DNA of 64,000 bases, taken from positions 132,058,112 through 132,122,111 of the forward strand of contig CM038047.1 in assembly GCA_021397845.1 (NCBI GenBank), given 5' to 3'. The notes below the pieces were generated by a model. The model made no database searches and had not been told where the DNA came from. It worked only from the letters and a program-made list of their open reading frames with translations. This document shows, piece after piece, positions 1 to 9,425 of the stretch; the first letter of the stretch is position 1; each line of letters opens with the position of its first letter. A program made the position numbers and the translations under genes. This DNA comes from Areca catechu (lineage: Eukaryota; Streptophyta; Magnoliopsida; Arecales; Arecaceae).

Positions 1-280
1 AAACCTGATGGATGAATACGAAGGAGAAGACTTCGAGGAGGATAACTCTAGTACCTTACCTGAGGAAACCCTTAGAAAAGAAAATATTGTTGAGCCTAGT
101 CCTGAAACATCAGAACAACAGGAAACTAGTGAGGACTTGGTTCCTGTAACTCAATGGCCTCAAGAAGAACCTAATCCTTTTGCCTCGACACAAGACCTCC
201 TTCAAGTCCCTGAGGAACAACCCCAGGAGGTCGACATTATTTTAGAAGATTTTCAAGATGAACTTCTTGAAGATCTTCCA
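1..280 (+). pseudogene. J ORF1, acidic segment (5' part of split ORF)
   Basis: The frame is open from the window edge to 280, where element A interrupts it. It begins with a DEYEGE motif and then runs through a very acidic, Glu/Pro/Ser-rich stretch of about 90 residues. The same motif opens the acidic tail of ORF1 in A (minus, near 3085) and D (plus, near 45040), and lies just upstream of protease in B (near 15705). This is therefore the Gag-to-protease linker region of a chromovirus-derived element. No capsid or zinc knuckle is visible, but the upstream part is outside the window. After A is excluded, the frame continues at 6511. The role is inferred from position and relatives. Confidence 0.7.
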
Positions 281-1718
281 TGATGGGGAACTAAAATGCA
301 TGCAATTTTTTTGTATGTTTTACATGTTGAGTTAGGTGATTAATTCCCGAATTTCAGATCAAAATTATCTGTAGGGAATTTTGTATGAATTTTTGAAGAT
401 CAGCATGCAGATTAGGACCTAGAAAAGTAGAAAAGAAGGATCGCCGGGGTTGAGAAGCCTCGGTTAGGGCAAGTTCTCCTAGAATAAAACTACTGGAGGT
501 AGAGGGGGTGTACCTGACAACATCTGTGAAGATCGCAGCAAAAGGGTCTCTCGTTCCTCAATGGATGCGGCCTGGAAAATCGAGCCAAAGACCCACGGAT
601 ACCCGGCTTTCTGCTCGGTGATCCGATTGAGGCTTGGCTAGAGTCGTTGGATTCGTAGGAACTCGGGGACATGTAAACGACCTGTCATGGGTTAGAAAAC
701 TCACAAAGGAACAAGAAAACAAAGAAAAAGCAGCAAGGGAAGGCTTCTTTCGGAGTGGGCATCCAGGGATCTGAGATGCTTGTTGGCAGTAGGAAGATGA
801 TTGCAGCACTAGGAAGAAAAACTCTCGCAAACCCCTTTATGCACACAGCAGGGTATCACACAACTCAATAGAAGAACTCAAGGTTTTCATTCATCAAAAT
901 TCTCCCTTCATACAAGAGGCTAGGGTCCCTTAAATAGACCCTTAACCTTGGGCTCCAAGTAAGGGCACATTAGTCTTTACATGAGAATCCTTTTCCCTCT
1001 CAAACCCTAGCTAGAAAATAAAAAATATTAGGTTGAAAAAAATCCCTAAAATTTCTCTTGACTTGGCCAACACTCCAAGGACACCTAGGGGGACGTGTTG
1101 GGCTTCTAAGAGCAGCAAGGGGCCGGCACAAAGGGGCCCGGGTGCATGGGTTTGGGCCTCTGGAAGCTAGGGTGGCCTGGTAGCCAGGTAACAGGAATAT
1201 TCCCTGGTATCTTGCTTCTTAGGGGCTTGGGCTTGGCGCCTGGGCTTGATTTATTTGGGCTAGGATGCAGATGGACCTCTAAAATCATGGATGCCTTGGT
1301 CTATGAATATATTTTATCATCTGGAAGGAAATCTGGGCATCTGGAGGGCATCTGCAAGGAATTAGGGCTTCTGATTATCCTCCTGGGGTCTTCAAATCTT
1401 CAAGCTGGGTTAGACTTAGGCTAAACTTCCATGTCTTCAATCTGATTGGACTTGGTCTTTACTTGTATGATGTGGTCTTGAGTCTTCAATATGGTTGAAT
1501 AGGACTCAAAAAAATAAAATTAGCTCGACATGAGTTGACTAACACTGGACTGAACTAGCTCAACATGAGCTGACTAGTACAGAACTGAAACTCAAAATCA
1601 ATTAAAATGGACTCAGATAGGCTAAGCCCTTATTACAGATGGACTCATAAATTATTGATCAATTCATAGAGGGTTGAAAAGCCTCTATATTATTCTGGTG
1701 CCTTTGGTGTCCCCACCA
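281..1718 (-). repeat. 3' LTR of element A
   Basis: It is 1438 bp and nearly identical to 5071-6510. On the minus strand it starts TGGTGGGGACACC and ends CCCCATCA. A TATA-like TATTTAAGG (complement near 931-940) lies ahead of a probable transcription start. Two near-palindromes, AGCTCGACATGAGTT (1522-1536) and AGCTCAACATGAGCT (1557-1571), lie in the U3 part. A 92-codon ORF on the plus strand (1146-1424) is antisense to the element and recurs in all four LTRs of this family. Confidence 0.93.
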
Positions 1719-2340
1719 ATTCTCTCGAGGTGGGAGGAACTCGACCCTGTCGAGTGAATGTTAGACTGGCTCACATATCTCTCGAGAAGGTCTAGGTTGA
1801 GGCGTTGCAAATCCTCTCGAGAAATCCACGAATCGTCCGACTCTGGCCAGCCTTGCCATCGGACCAGGAAGCGTTGATAGTCATGGCCCTGGGTCGTGAT
1901 GGCTTGATCGTCCAGGATATGCTCAATCCGTTCTCCTCTCTCAGGCCAAATTTGTTTGTGGACACTCTAGGTTAGGGTCACTCATAATGAAAAGGAATAG
2001 GTCCAAAGGCCTCACTAGGTATCACTGCCGATTCCCTATACTCAACCAGGTCTGTAATATTGAAGGTAGAACTAATGCCCAAATCCGAAGGCAATTCTAA
2101 CACCTAGGCATTTGATCCAACCTTCTCTATCACTTTAAAAGGTCCGGCTCTGCGAGCATGAAGCTTCTTTTAGGCCTAAGCCTAACCAAGATAGAATCCA
2201 CTACATCAAATTCTTTAATCCATCTTCGGGAATTAGTCAGTTGTTTTAAAATTAGTGCAGGTGGTGAACATGCTAGGCACATGCAGACTCCTAACAAATG
2301 ATGCAAATGACTCATACTGATACCTAACAGACTCGACTAT
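1719..2340 (-). pseudogene. A: integrase C-terminal domain and chromodomain remnant
   Basis: On the minus strand the segment contains a broken GPY/F-type integrase C-terminal region (KEFD...RLRPKR near 2150-2220). A chromodomain-like region follows (QRFLVRWQG and SWISREDLQ around 1790-1880). Both match the end of the intact integrase in element H (residues about 810-965). The frame is interrupted by stops and frameshifts. The last codons run into the 3' LTR as in H. In intact chromoviruses the chromodomain helps direct integration to particular chromatin. Whether any protein is made here is doubtful. Confidence 0.75.
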
Positions 2341-2419
2341 GCATTTCTATCGAAGGAAATTTTATTGAACTCTTCGGATCTAAACCTAATAGATTATAGG
2401 TACTCTAGATTTGATCCTA

Positions 2420-4191
2420 GCTTGACATGCACATGAAAATTTACAATGAACTCCTAGCAAATTTCAAAGAGTATGCCAGAAGTAAAATGCAAACCTAACA
2501 TGAGTAATGAATGCATGCAGTATGCTAATTTCAGTTAAATGCAATCTAATAATCCTAGAAATGCTGGAGGTGTCAAGAAAGGGTAGAAAATAGGAAGTGG
2601 GTTCAGAATTAGTTTGGTAGGGTAGGGAAAAAGGTTCAAGGTTAGTTGGATAAAGTTTGATATAAGAAGGCATGTCAGGGACTAATCCTAGACTAATGAG
2701 GCTAACCTTACGAGGTTACGGTATATCTATGGGGTTTGCATAATGGAAGGATGGGTTACTAATCTCAGGGAAGAGGTCCTTAATGGGAACTATAGGAGGA
2801 GGCTCATCCTGAAGGTACCGATTCAAAGAGATCAAGTCCTTAATAAATTCTTCTGGTTCTTGTATTTTAGGACTAGACTCTATAATTTGGCTCTCCTCTA
2901 CGGTTTCCTCAAGTAAGGCTCTAGCAGCAGTACCTAGGTTTTCTTCCTCTATTTGTTCTTCCACTATAGCTTTAGGTTGGATGTGGTCAAGGTCAACTAC
3001 CTCTAGGTTGGCTTCTACCTGGGTATCTATTGGGTCAGCTAATTCTAGGTCATCTAAAGGTGTCTCCTCTTCTCCCTCATACTCATCCACTAAGCTTGCA
3101 TCATCTTCATACACTTCTGCATTAATGTAAGCCTTGTGAATCTCAGGAATGGTTGGAGAAGGTCGGCTAAGGAAAAATTGGCTAGGTCTTGGTTTCTGAT
3201 TATGGGCACTACTCCTAGTAGGTTCAGGTTGCCTAAGGGGTAGTGGCTCACTACTGGGCTCATATTTAGGGGTACTAATCCTATGGGGTTCAAGTTGACT
3301 AGGGGAAGCATGACTAGTACTAGATTGATACCTAGGGATTACGGGCTCCTTAGGCTCATAGGACAAGGGTGCAGATCTATGGGTCAAGGGATTATAGGAT
3401 CTGGGGTCATAGGATTTTAGGTCAGCTCTATGGTCAGGTTCTAAGGATTGATCATGGTATGGGGTCCTCCTAAGGTTGGGCTCTCTATATGGGTCAAGAT
3501 ATTGGGTCCTCCTAGGGTTGGACTCCCTATATGGGCCAGAATACTGGGTTCTCCTAGGGTTGGACTCCCTATATGGGTCAGAATATTGGGTTCTCCTAGG
3601 GTTGGACTCCCTATATGGGTCAGAATATTGGGTGTTGTGTCTACTAGGCTCATAGGGTGTGGGTGCATAGGATCTATGATCATGGGATCTAGAGTCATAG
3701 GATCTAGGTTCATAGGTTATGGATTCATAGGTTCTAGGTTCATAGGATTTTGAGTCATAAGATCTATAGGTTGTGGGTATACTAGGCTTGTAGGGAGAGG
3801 GTAAATAGGATCTATCTTCCTGGTCTATAAAATTCTGATTGGGTCTTTTAGGACTAACCTTAGGGATTGGGTCATGACGATGGGCTCTCGTAGGTTCAGC
3901 CTCAAGGTATGGATCAGGGTTTAGGGTCCTCCTAGGTTGAGGGGAATCAGGATCTGGCTCAGACAGTGATCCATGGGTTCTTTCTATGGTCCCTACATGG
4001 CCTTCTAACTGGTTAAACCTATTGGCAAGATGGTCAATTTTATTGTTGGTTTGGGTAGCAGACTGAGTTAACTGGGTAGTCATCTGGGCCATTTGATCAG
4101 CTAGGGCTTTTATTTGGGCTTGTAAATTTTCCATGGGTTCAGACATTTGTGAAGGAGGTGGGTGATATGAAACTCCTGATCTAGTGCTCAT
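2420..4191 (-). CDS. A: ORF1, Gag-like N-terminus with repeats and acidic tail
   Basis: The ATG at 4191 opens a 491-codon frame ending at 2713-2715. Residues 1-20 are MSTRSGVSYHPPPSQ-like, shared with D and with gag of B. A Gln-rich probable coiled coil follows (about 20-75), then Arg/Tyr/Pro-rich sequence with a 14-residue repeat, then an acidic region with a DEYEGEEE motif. There is no recognisable capsid domain and no CCHC knuckle, although B's gag has both. The stop is TAA where D has CAA (45404-45406). Downstream in the same frame the protein homology continues to about 2420 and ends in an integrase-like YFWHTLW motif. It is best read as a structural-type ORF1 lightly damaged by a nonsense change. 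Confidence 0.75.
3474..3640 (-). repeat. 42-bp coding tandem repeat in A ORF1
   Basis: About four copies of a 42-bp unit encode a 14-residue repeat, YSDPYRESNPRRTQ, in frame. The unit length is a multiple of three, so copy-number change leaves the frame intact. D carries about five copies at 44452-44650. The repeat is Arg/Tyr/Pro-rich and sits where B's gag has its capsid domain further downstream. An RNA-binding role can only be guessed. Confidence 0.85.
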
Positions 4192-5056
4192 GCAAGACTC
4201 GATAGACCGACTATAGCTGACTAGACCTAGTGTCCCAAACTAGAGGCTCAATCAGGGTGGCAAACTAGCCTATAGTAACCCTGTACTCAGCCAGGCAGGT
4301 GTAATGGGAGTGTTAGGTCCCTGATTGCCAATCCTAGACACCAATCAGAGATTGGCCAGGTAGGCGGACCAGCACACAAGCCCTTCGGGATTGAATCCCT
4401 AAACCACCGTTCTAGACACTGAGCAAAAGGCACACACAGGTTAACTTGACACAGTGATCTAACACTAGCCCAAACCCGACCAGTTGGTGTCCCTACCCCA
4501 CTAGGGCAAATTAAGTCTAATTTATTTTAGGTTAAGGCTTGGGACCGAATGCAAGGGATGTGGTTTTGGGCTAAGGAGAGGTAATCAAATCCTCCCCCCA
4601 TCTGATATAACAAGAGTGCCCTTAAAAGTAAATTATGCAATGATGTCAGGTAGATGAGGATGCAAATTAGGGTTTAGATGTTTTTTTTTTGTATTTTTGG
4701 AGAATATGTATTTTTTTTTTGGTATTTTCTTAAATAGAAGAAAACTTGCAAATTATGGTCTAATATGCTAGAAATATACTAAAATTGAAAGATATGTAAA
4801 AGATGCTAAACAAAACCCTAAAACTTCCAAACTTGCCTTGCTGAAAAAACAGAGCCAAAAATTTGCAGGATCTATTTCGGCATGCAGAAAATTCACAGGC
4901 CATAATAAAATCTAGAAAAATTTTCAAATTACTGTTAATTATGATGAATCCATAAAAACAAATTTCAGAATTTTTGGAGTTTTTATCAGGAAGAAATAAT
5001 TAAAATAACAGAGTATATACGGACTAAAAAACTACAGAAAACAAGCCCTAATCTAA
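4192..5056 (-). other. A: untranslated leader between PBS and ORF1
   Basis: No coding frame is supported. The leader includes poly-A/T tracts (near 4680-4720) and a stretch (4200-4640) that is also found in D (43560-43974) and B (18256-18690), so it is conserved across the families. A packaging or dimerisation signal would be expected in such a leader, but none can be identified by eye. Confidence 0.6.
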
Positions 5057-5068
5057 GCTCTGATACCA
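5057..5068 (-). promoter_or_regulatory. A: primer binding site (initiator tRNA-Met)
   Basis: The minus strand reads TGGTATCAGAGC two bases after the end of the 5' LTR. This is the standard plant retroelement priming site complementary to the 3' end of initiator tRNA-Met, and it fixes the orientation of A as minus. Confidence 0.95.
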
Positions 5069-5070
5069 AA

Positions 5071-6510
5071 TGATGGGGAACTAAAATGCATGCAATTTTT
5101 TTTGTATATTTTACATGTTGAGTTAGGTGATTAATTCCCAAATTTTAGATCAAAATTATTTATAGAGGATTTTGTATGAATTTTTGAAGATCAGCATGCA
5201 GATTAGGACCTAGAAAAGTAGAAAAGAAGGATCGCCGGGACTGAGAAGCCTCCGTTAGGGCAAGTTCTCCTACAATAAAATTACTGGAGGTAGAGGGGGT
5301 GTACCTGACAATGTATTTGAAGATCGCAGCAAAAGAGTCTCTCGTTCCTCGATGGATGCGGCCTGAAAAACCGAGTCAAAGACCCGCGGATACCCGGCTT
5401 TCTGCTCGGTGATCTGATTGAGGCTTGGGTGGAGTCGTTGGATTCGTAGGAACTCGGGGACCTGTAAACGACCTGTCACGGGTTAGAAAACTCACAAAGG
5501 AACAAGAAAAAAAATGAAAAGAAGCAAGGGAAGGCTTCTTTTGGAGTGGGCGTCCAGGGATCTGAGATGCTTGTTGGCAGCAGGAAGATGATTGCAGCAC
5601 TGGGAAGAAAAACTCTCGCAAACCCCTTTATGCACACAGCAGGGTATCACACAACTCAATAGAAGAACTCAAGGTTTTCATTCATCAAAATTCTCCCTTC
5701 ATACAAGAGGCTAGGGTCCCTTAAATAGACCCTTAACCTTGGGCTCCAAGTAAGGGCACATTAGTCTTTACATGAGAATCCTTTTCCCTCTCAAACCCTA
5801 GCTAGAAAATAAGGAAACATTAGGTAGAAAAAAATCCCTAAAATTTCTCTTGACTTGGCCTACACTCCAAGGACACCTAGGGGTACGTGTTGGGCTTCTA
5901 ATAGCAGCAAGGGGCCGGCCCAAAGGGGCCCGGGTGCATGTGTTTGGGCCTCTGGAAGATGGGGTGGCCTGGTAGCCAGGTAGCAGGAATATTCCTTGGT
6001 ATCTTGCTTCTTAGGGGCTTGGGCTTGGCACCTGGGCTTGATTTCATTGGGCTACGATGCAGATGGACCTCTAAAATCATGGATGCCTTGGTCTATGAAT
6101 ATATTTTGGCATCTGGAAGGAAATCTGGGCATCTGGAGGGCATCTGCAAGGAATCATGGCTTCTGATTTTCCTCCTGGGGTCTTCAAATCTTCAAGCTGG
6201 GTTGGACTTGGGCTAAACTTCCATGTCTTCAATCTGATTGGACTTGGTCTTTACTTGTATGATGTGGTCTTGAGTCTTCAATATGGTTGAATAGGACTCA
6301 AAAAAATAAAATTAGCTCGACATGAGCTGACTAACACTGGACTGAACTAGCTCAACATGAGCTGAGTAGTATAGAACTGAAACTCAAAATCAATTAAAAT
6401 GGACTCAGATAGGCTAAGCTCTTATTACAGATGGACTCATAAATTATTGATCAATTCATAGAGGGTTGAAAAGCCTTTATCTTATTCTGGTACCTTTGGT
6501 GTCCCCACCA
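5071..6510 (-). repeat. 5' LTR of element A
   Basis: It is 1440 bp and pairs with 281-1718. It ends at the TTCCA target duplication. It contains the same TATA-like box, the same AGCTC-type near-palindromes and the antisense 92-codon ORF (5938-6216). Confidence 0.93.
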
Positions 6511-6809
6511 TTCCAGATGACCTTTCGCCACGTAGAAGCATCCCTCTTGCCATAGATCTTACACCAATAGATCAATATTCAAATCTTAAGGTCATCTTAA
6601 GTAACCAAGGTCTATTTCATGCTTCCCCTAAATTACTCCAAGACTACGATTCTTATTTCCTACCCTTATCTTATCATGCTTATAGAGCCATTAGGTTTCA
6701 TTTTGAAGAGATTACCAGGCTGCATGAGCTCTTAATGCCCATCCCTTTTGCTACCTACTTTTGGAAGACCTTATGGCATTTGCTAGGGATCCATGGTAAC
6801 TTTTCATGA
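6511..6809 (+). pseudogene. J ORF1, 3' part, ending in an integrase-like YFWKTLW block
   Basis: After the target duplication the frame from 1-280 continues to a TGA at 6807-6809. It encodes about 98 residues, including SYFLPLSYHAYRAIRFHFEE and ending ATYFWKTLWHLLGIHGNFS. The same block, diverged, ends ORF1 in A and D. Its last 20 or so residues resemble the integrase core of H around residue 677 (SYFWKTLWHMLG), which suggests a fusion where the pol genes were deleted. The preceding 60-70 residues match nothing I recognise. Confidence 0.7.
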
Positions 6810-6934
6810 GCATACCAGACAAGGGTCAAACCTAGAGAATCAATCGTCTGTTAGGTTTAGACCCTAAGAGTCCAATAAAATTCCTCTATATAGGATTATA
6901 TAGTTGAGTCTATTTTTGTCAAGTGTCAGTCTGA

Positions 6935-7644
6935 GTCCCAGAGTCCACAGAGTCATTTGCACAGCATGTCAAAGCATTTCATAAAGAAATCTGTAACAAA
7001 ATAAAAAAGAGCAATGAATCATATGAGCTCGAGGCTAACTTATATAAGAGATTTAAGGAGTTTAACGAATGGGACTTCGTCATGATCAAGTTACGACCTG
7101 AACGGTTTCCAGTCAGAACCATGAAAAAACTACATGCCCGTAGTGCTAGATCATATAGGATTATAAAGAAGATTGGACCTAATGCTTATATTCTAGAATT
7201 CCCATCTGAGTTAGGTATTAGTCCAACCTTCAATATATCTGATCTAATCGAGTTTAATGAACCAATGGTGATAACTAGTGAGCCATTTGAGCCTGATCCC
7301 ACCTTTGAGAGTGACCCTATCCCAGAATGTCCACCAGCCAAATTACTAGAGAGGAGAGAAAAGATTGAGCAGATCATGGATGATAAGATCATAACTACTA
7401 GAAATAAGAACTACCAAAGATATCTGGTTCGCTGGCAAGGGAAACATGAGTCTGAGAATTCTTGGATCATCAGAGAGGATCTTCAAAAATTGAACCCTGA
7501 CTTGCTAGAACAATACCAGAGCCGAATTGACCCATACTCGACGAGGTCGAGTTCCTCCCACCTCGGGAGAATTGGTGAGGACACAAGAGCCAGGAAGAGG
7601 AAGCAAACCTTTTCCAATTCAATTTGGATCACCAATAAGTAAGA
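6935..7644 (+). CDS. J ORF2: integrase C-terminal domain plus chromodomain
   Basis: The frame is uninterrupted from the stop at 6932-6934 to 7644. The first ATG is at 7082, giving 186 codons. It aligns throughout with residues about 780-1000 of the H polyprotein: a GPY/F module (MIKLRPERFP, KKLHAR, NISDLIEF), a Pro/Ser linker, and a chromodomain (QRYLVRWQG ... SENSWIIREDLQ). Catalytic integrase residues are absent. The reading frame remains open despite loss of the enzyme part, and it crosses into the LTR at 7573. It may be a retained targeting module or a young relic; the start is unclear because no ATG precedes the GPY/F part. Confidence 0.75.
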
Positions 7645-9408
7645 CCATGTATTCTTCACAAAGAACACTCGAGTCCCAGTTTTTTTGAGTTTGTTATTAG
7701 ATCAAATTGAGTTATAATTTGATCAAATTGAGTGTAGTTTGGTCAATTAGGGTTGTTGAGTTATCAATTGAGTCCATTGAGTCCATCAATTGGTTTAAGA
7801 GTCTTGTAAATAGCATTAATTTGCTTTGTTGGTGAATTGTCCAATTTGAGTCCTGTAATTAGTAGTTGAATAAGTCAAGGGGTGTCATAAGTACCCAAGA
7901 CCCAAGTCATCATCACTTTGGTGGATCAATTCTAGGTCGAAAAGAGGTTGTCCAAATTTTTTATCCAGTACATCTAGATATCCAGACATCCAGGCATTTA
8001 GACATCTAGACATCCAGACATTGGGACATCCAGACATTAGGATATTCAGGCATTGGGACATCCAGACATCAAGACAAGAAGACAATTTGAATGTCATCCT
8101 TATCCAAGAGAGGCACCTATCCCGTTTATTTTCATCGCCCATTTGAGATTTCAAGGAGGCGCTAATTTAAGAGGAGTAAAGCAGAAGGACTCTGCTTCTT
8201 ATCTGGTGCCCCCCTTCAATCTCTCTTGTCGCCCACTCCAGATGACGCCCACCCATGATTCATTCAAAATTTAAATGGGAGAGAGAGTCCAAGATAAATG
8301 GATGTTCATCCAAAATTCAAAGGAGGAGTTATCCTCTATCTACATCCAAAATTTAAAGGAGTTATCTTCTTCTACTTTCAAATTCAAAGGAGGAGATATC
8401 TTCATCCAAATTCAAATTGAAATGAAGGATTCAAACCTTTGAAGCTATTTCTTATTCCTTGTTGCCGATCAAGAAGGATTCAAAAAAATCAGATTGAGAA
8501 GGATTTGTACCAAATGAGAAGAAGATTAGCACCCCATCTCCATTTGCCGCACATTTTTTTATGAAGTCGCCCAAGCCATGAAAAACAGGGATATAAATTT
8601 CAAATTCAAGGAAGAAGCCAAGAAGCCATGGAGTATTGAAATTTAAACGTAATTTGAATTCGAAGGAGTCCTATGATATCTTTATATGTGAGGAACCCTA
8701 TAAATAGGACCCCATACCCCTTGTAATTGAATTTTTGATTCATGAAATAAAATGCATTTTCTCTTCCACAAAGCTGGGTTAGGCTTTAATGATTTTCTCT
8801 AAGGGTTGGGAGGTCCTTAAGAGCTCAAGGTGGGGAGGTCCTTGAGAGCTCAAGGCAGTGAGGCCCTTGAGTGGAGGTTCTGCAAGATTCGACAAACTGC
8901 TACCGATCTTCTTCAAGCTCAATGCAACCAACCCTTCCTTTTTTCCATTTTTGAACTGATTTATTTCATTCTTAAGGTTTTGTTTGCTGCCTTCTCTGTA
9001 GATCGCAGGTGTTCAAGGACTTTAGAGGATGGATCCTTTCCTTCCAAACTGAGATCTAATGGTAGATCTAAAATCTGGAGTCCCGATCTTTATCTTGCTG
9101 CGAGATCTGAGCGACCAAGCAGCCGATCTATCCTGAGTCAAAGAGAATCTCCATTCGGATAAGAAACCAATCCTTTCTCATTAGATTTAGTAGTTGAAGC
9201 ATGAAATAGCCTAATCTTAAATGGTTTCCTAGTCGTCAGGTCCTTATTCTTTATAGCTTGCGGACAAGATTGCAGGTAAGTATTTAGTTACTTTCTTTAA
9301 TCTCTTTAGTCTATTATGTTTAGTTCTTTTATTGCTATGATCATTGATCTTTAAAACATCTTAGACTAAATTAGATCATCTTACACCATATCTCATCATT
9401 CCGCATCA
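7573..9408 (+). repeat. LTR of J (1.84 kb), shared by two internal regions
   Basis: It starts TGGTGAGGACAC inside the chromodomain ORF and ends CCGCATCA. A TATA box (TATAAATA, 8698-8705) and a polyadenylation-type AATAAA (about 8746) are visible. The left side abuts an integrase end, as expected for a 3' LTR. The right side is followed at 9414 by a primer binding site, as expected for a 5' LTR. The shared LTR suggests recombination between elements. Confidence 0.75.
7965..8080 (+). repeat. Short-period repeat (GACATCCA type) in J LTR
   Basis: About ten degenerate copies of a 9-12 bp unit, roughly ACATCCAG or ACATTGGG, lie in the U3 part of the LTR. Such arrays are common in LTR promoters and vary between copies. 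Confidence 0.75.
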
Positions 9409-9413
9409 TCTTA

Positions 9414-9425
9414 TTGGTATCAGAG
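9414..9425 (+). promoter_or_regulatory. Primer binding site after J LTR
   Basis: TGGTATCAGAGC lies six bases after the LTR end. The sequence ATTCCGCATCA occurs both just before it (about 9398-9408) and just after it (about 9428), so the boundary includes a short duplication. Confidence 0.8.

Larger units (their letters stand above)
281..6510 (-). mobile_element. Element A: complete non-autonomous chromovirus derivative, 6.2 kb
   Basis: It has two LTRs of about 1.44 kb (281-1718 and 5071-6510), each starting TGGTGGGG and ending CATCA on the minus strand. A primer binding site complementary to initiator tRNA-Met follows the 5' LTR. A perfect 5-bp target duplication, TTCCA, occurs at 276-280 and 6511-6515. 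The interior encodes a Gag-like ORF1 and a remnant of the integrase C-terminal domain with chromodomain. Protease, RT, RNase H and the catalytic part of integrase are absent. It interrupts ORF1 of the related element J. Element D (41635-47855) is a second copy with the same layout, so the deletion belongs to the family and not to this copy alone. Confidence 0.93.

Noticed and set aside
490..830. ORFs in the U5 part of the A LTR on the minus strand
   Set aside because: They recur only because the LTR is repeated; they are short, differ between copies and have no recognised product.
3448..3753. 101-codon plus-strand ORF with GLPIWVRILGSPRV repeats
   Set aside because: It is the shadow of the 42-bp coding repeat of A ORF1.
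8053..9162. ORFs in the J LTR
   Set aside because: They lie within U3-R-U5 between the integrase end and the primer site, with no similarity to known proteins.
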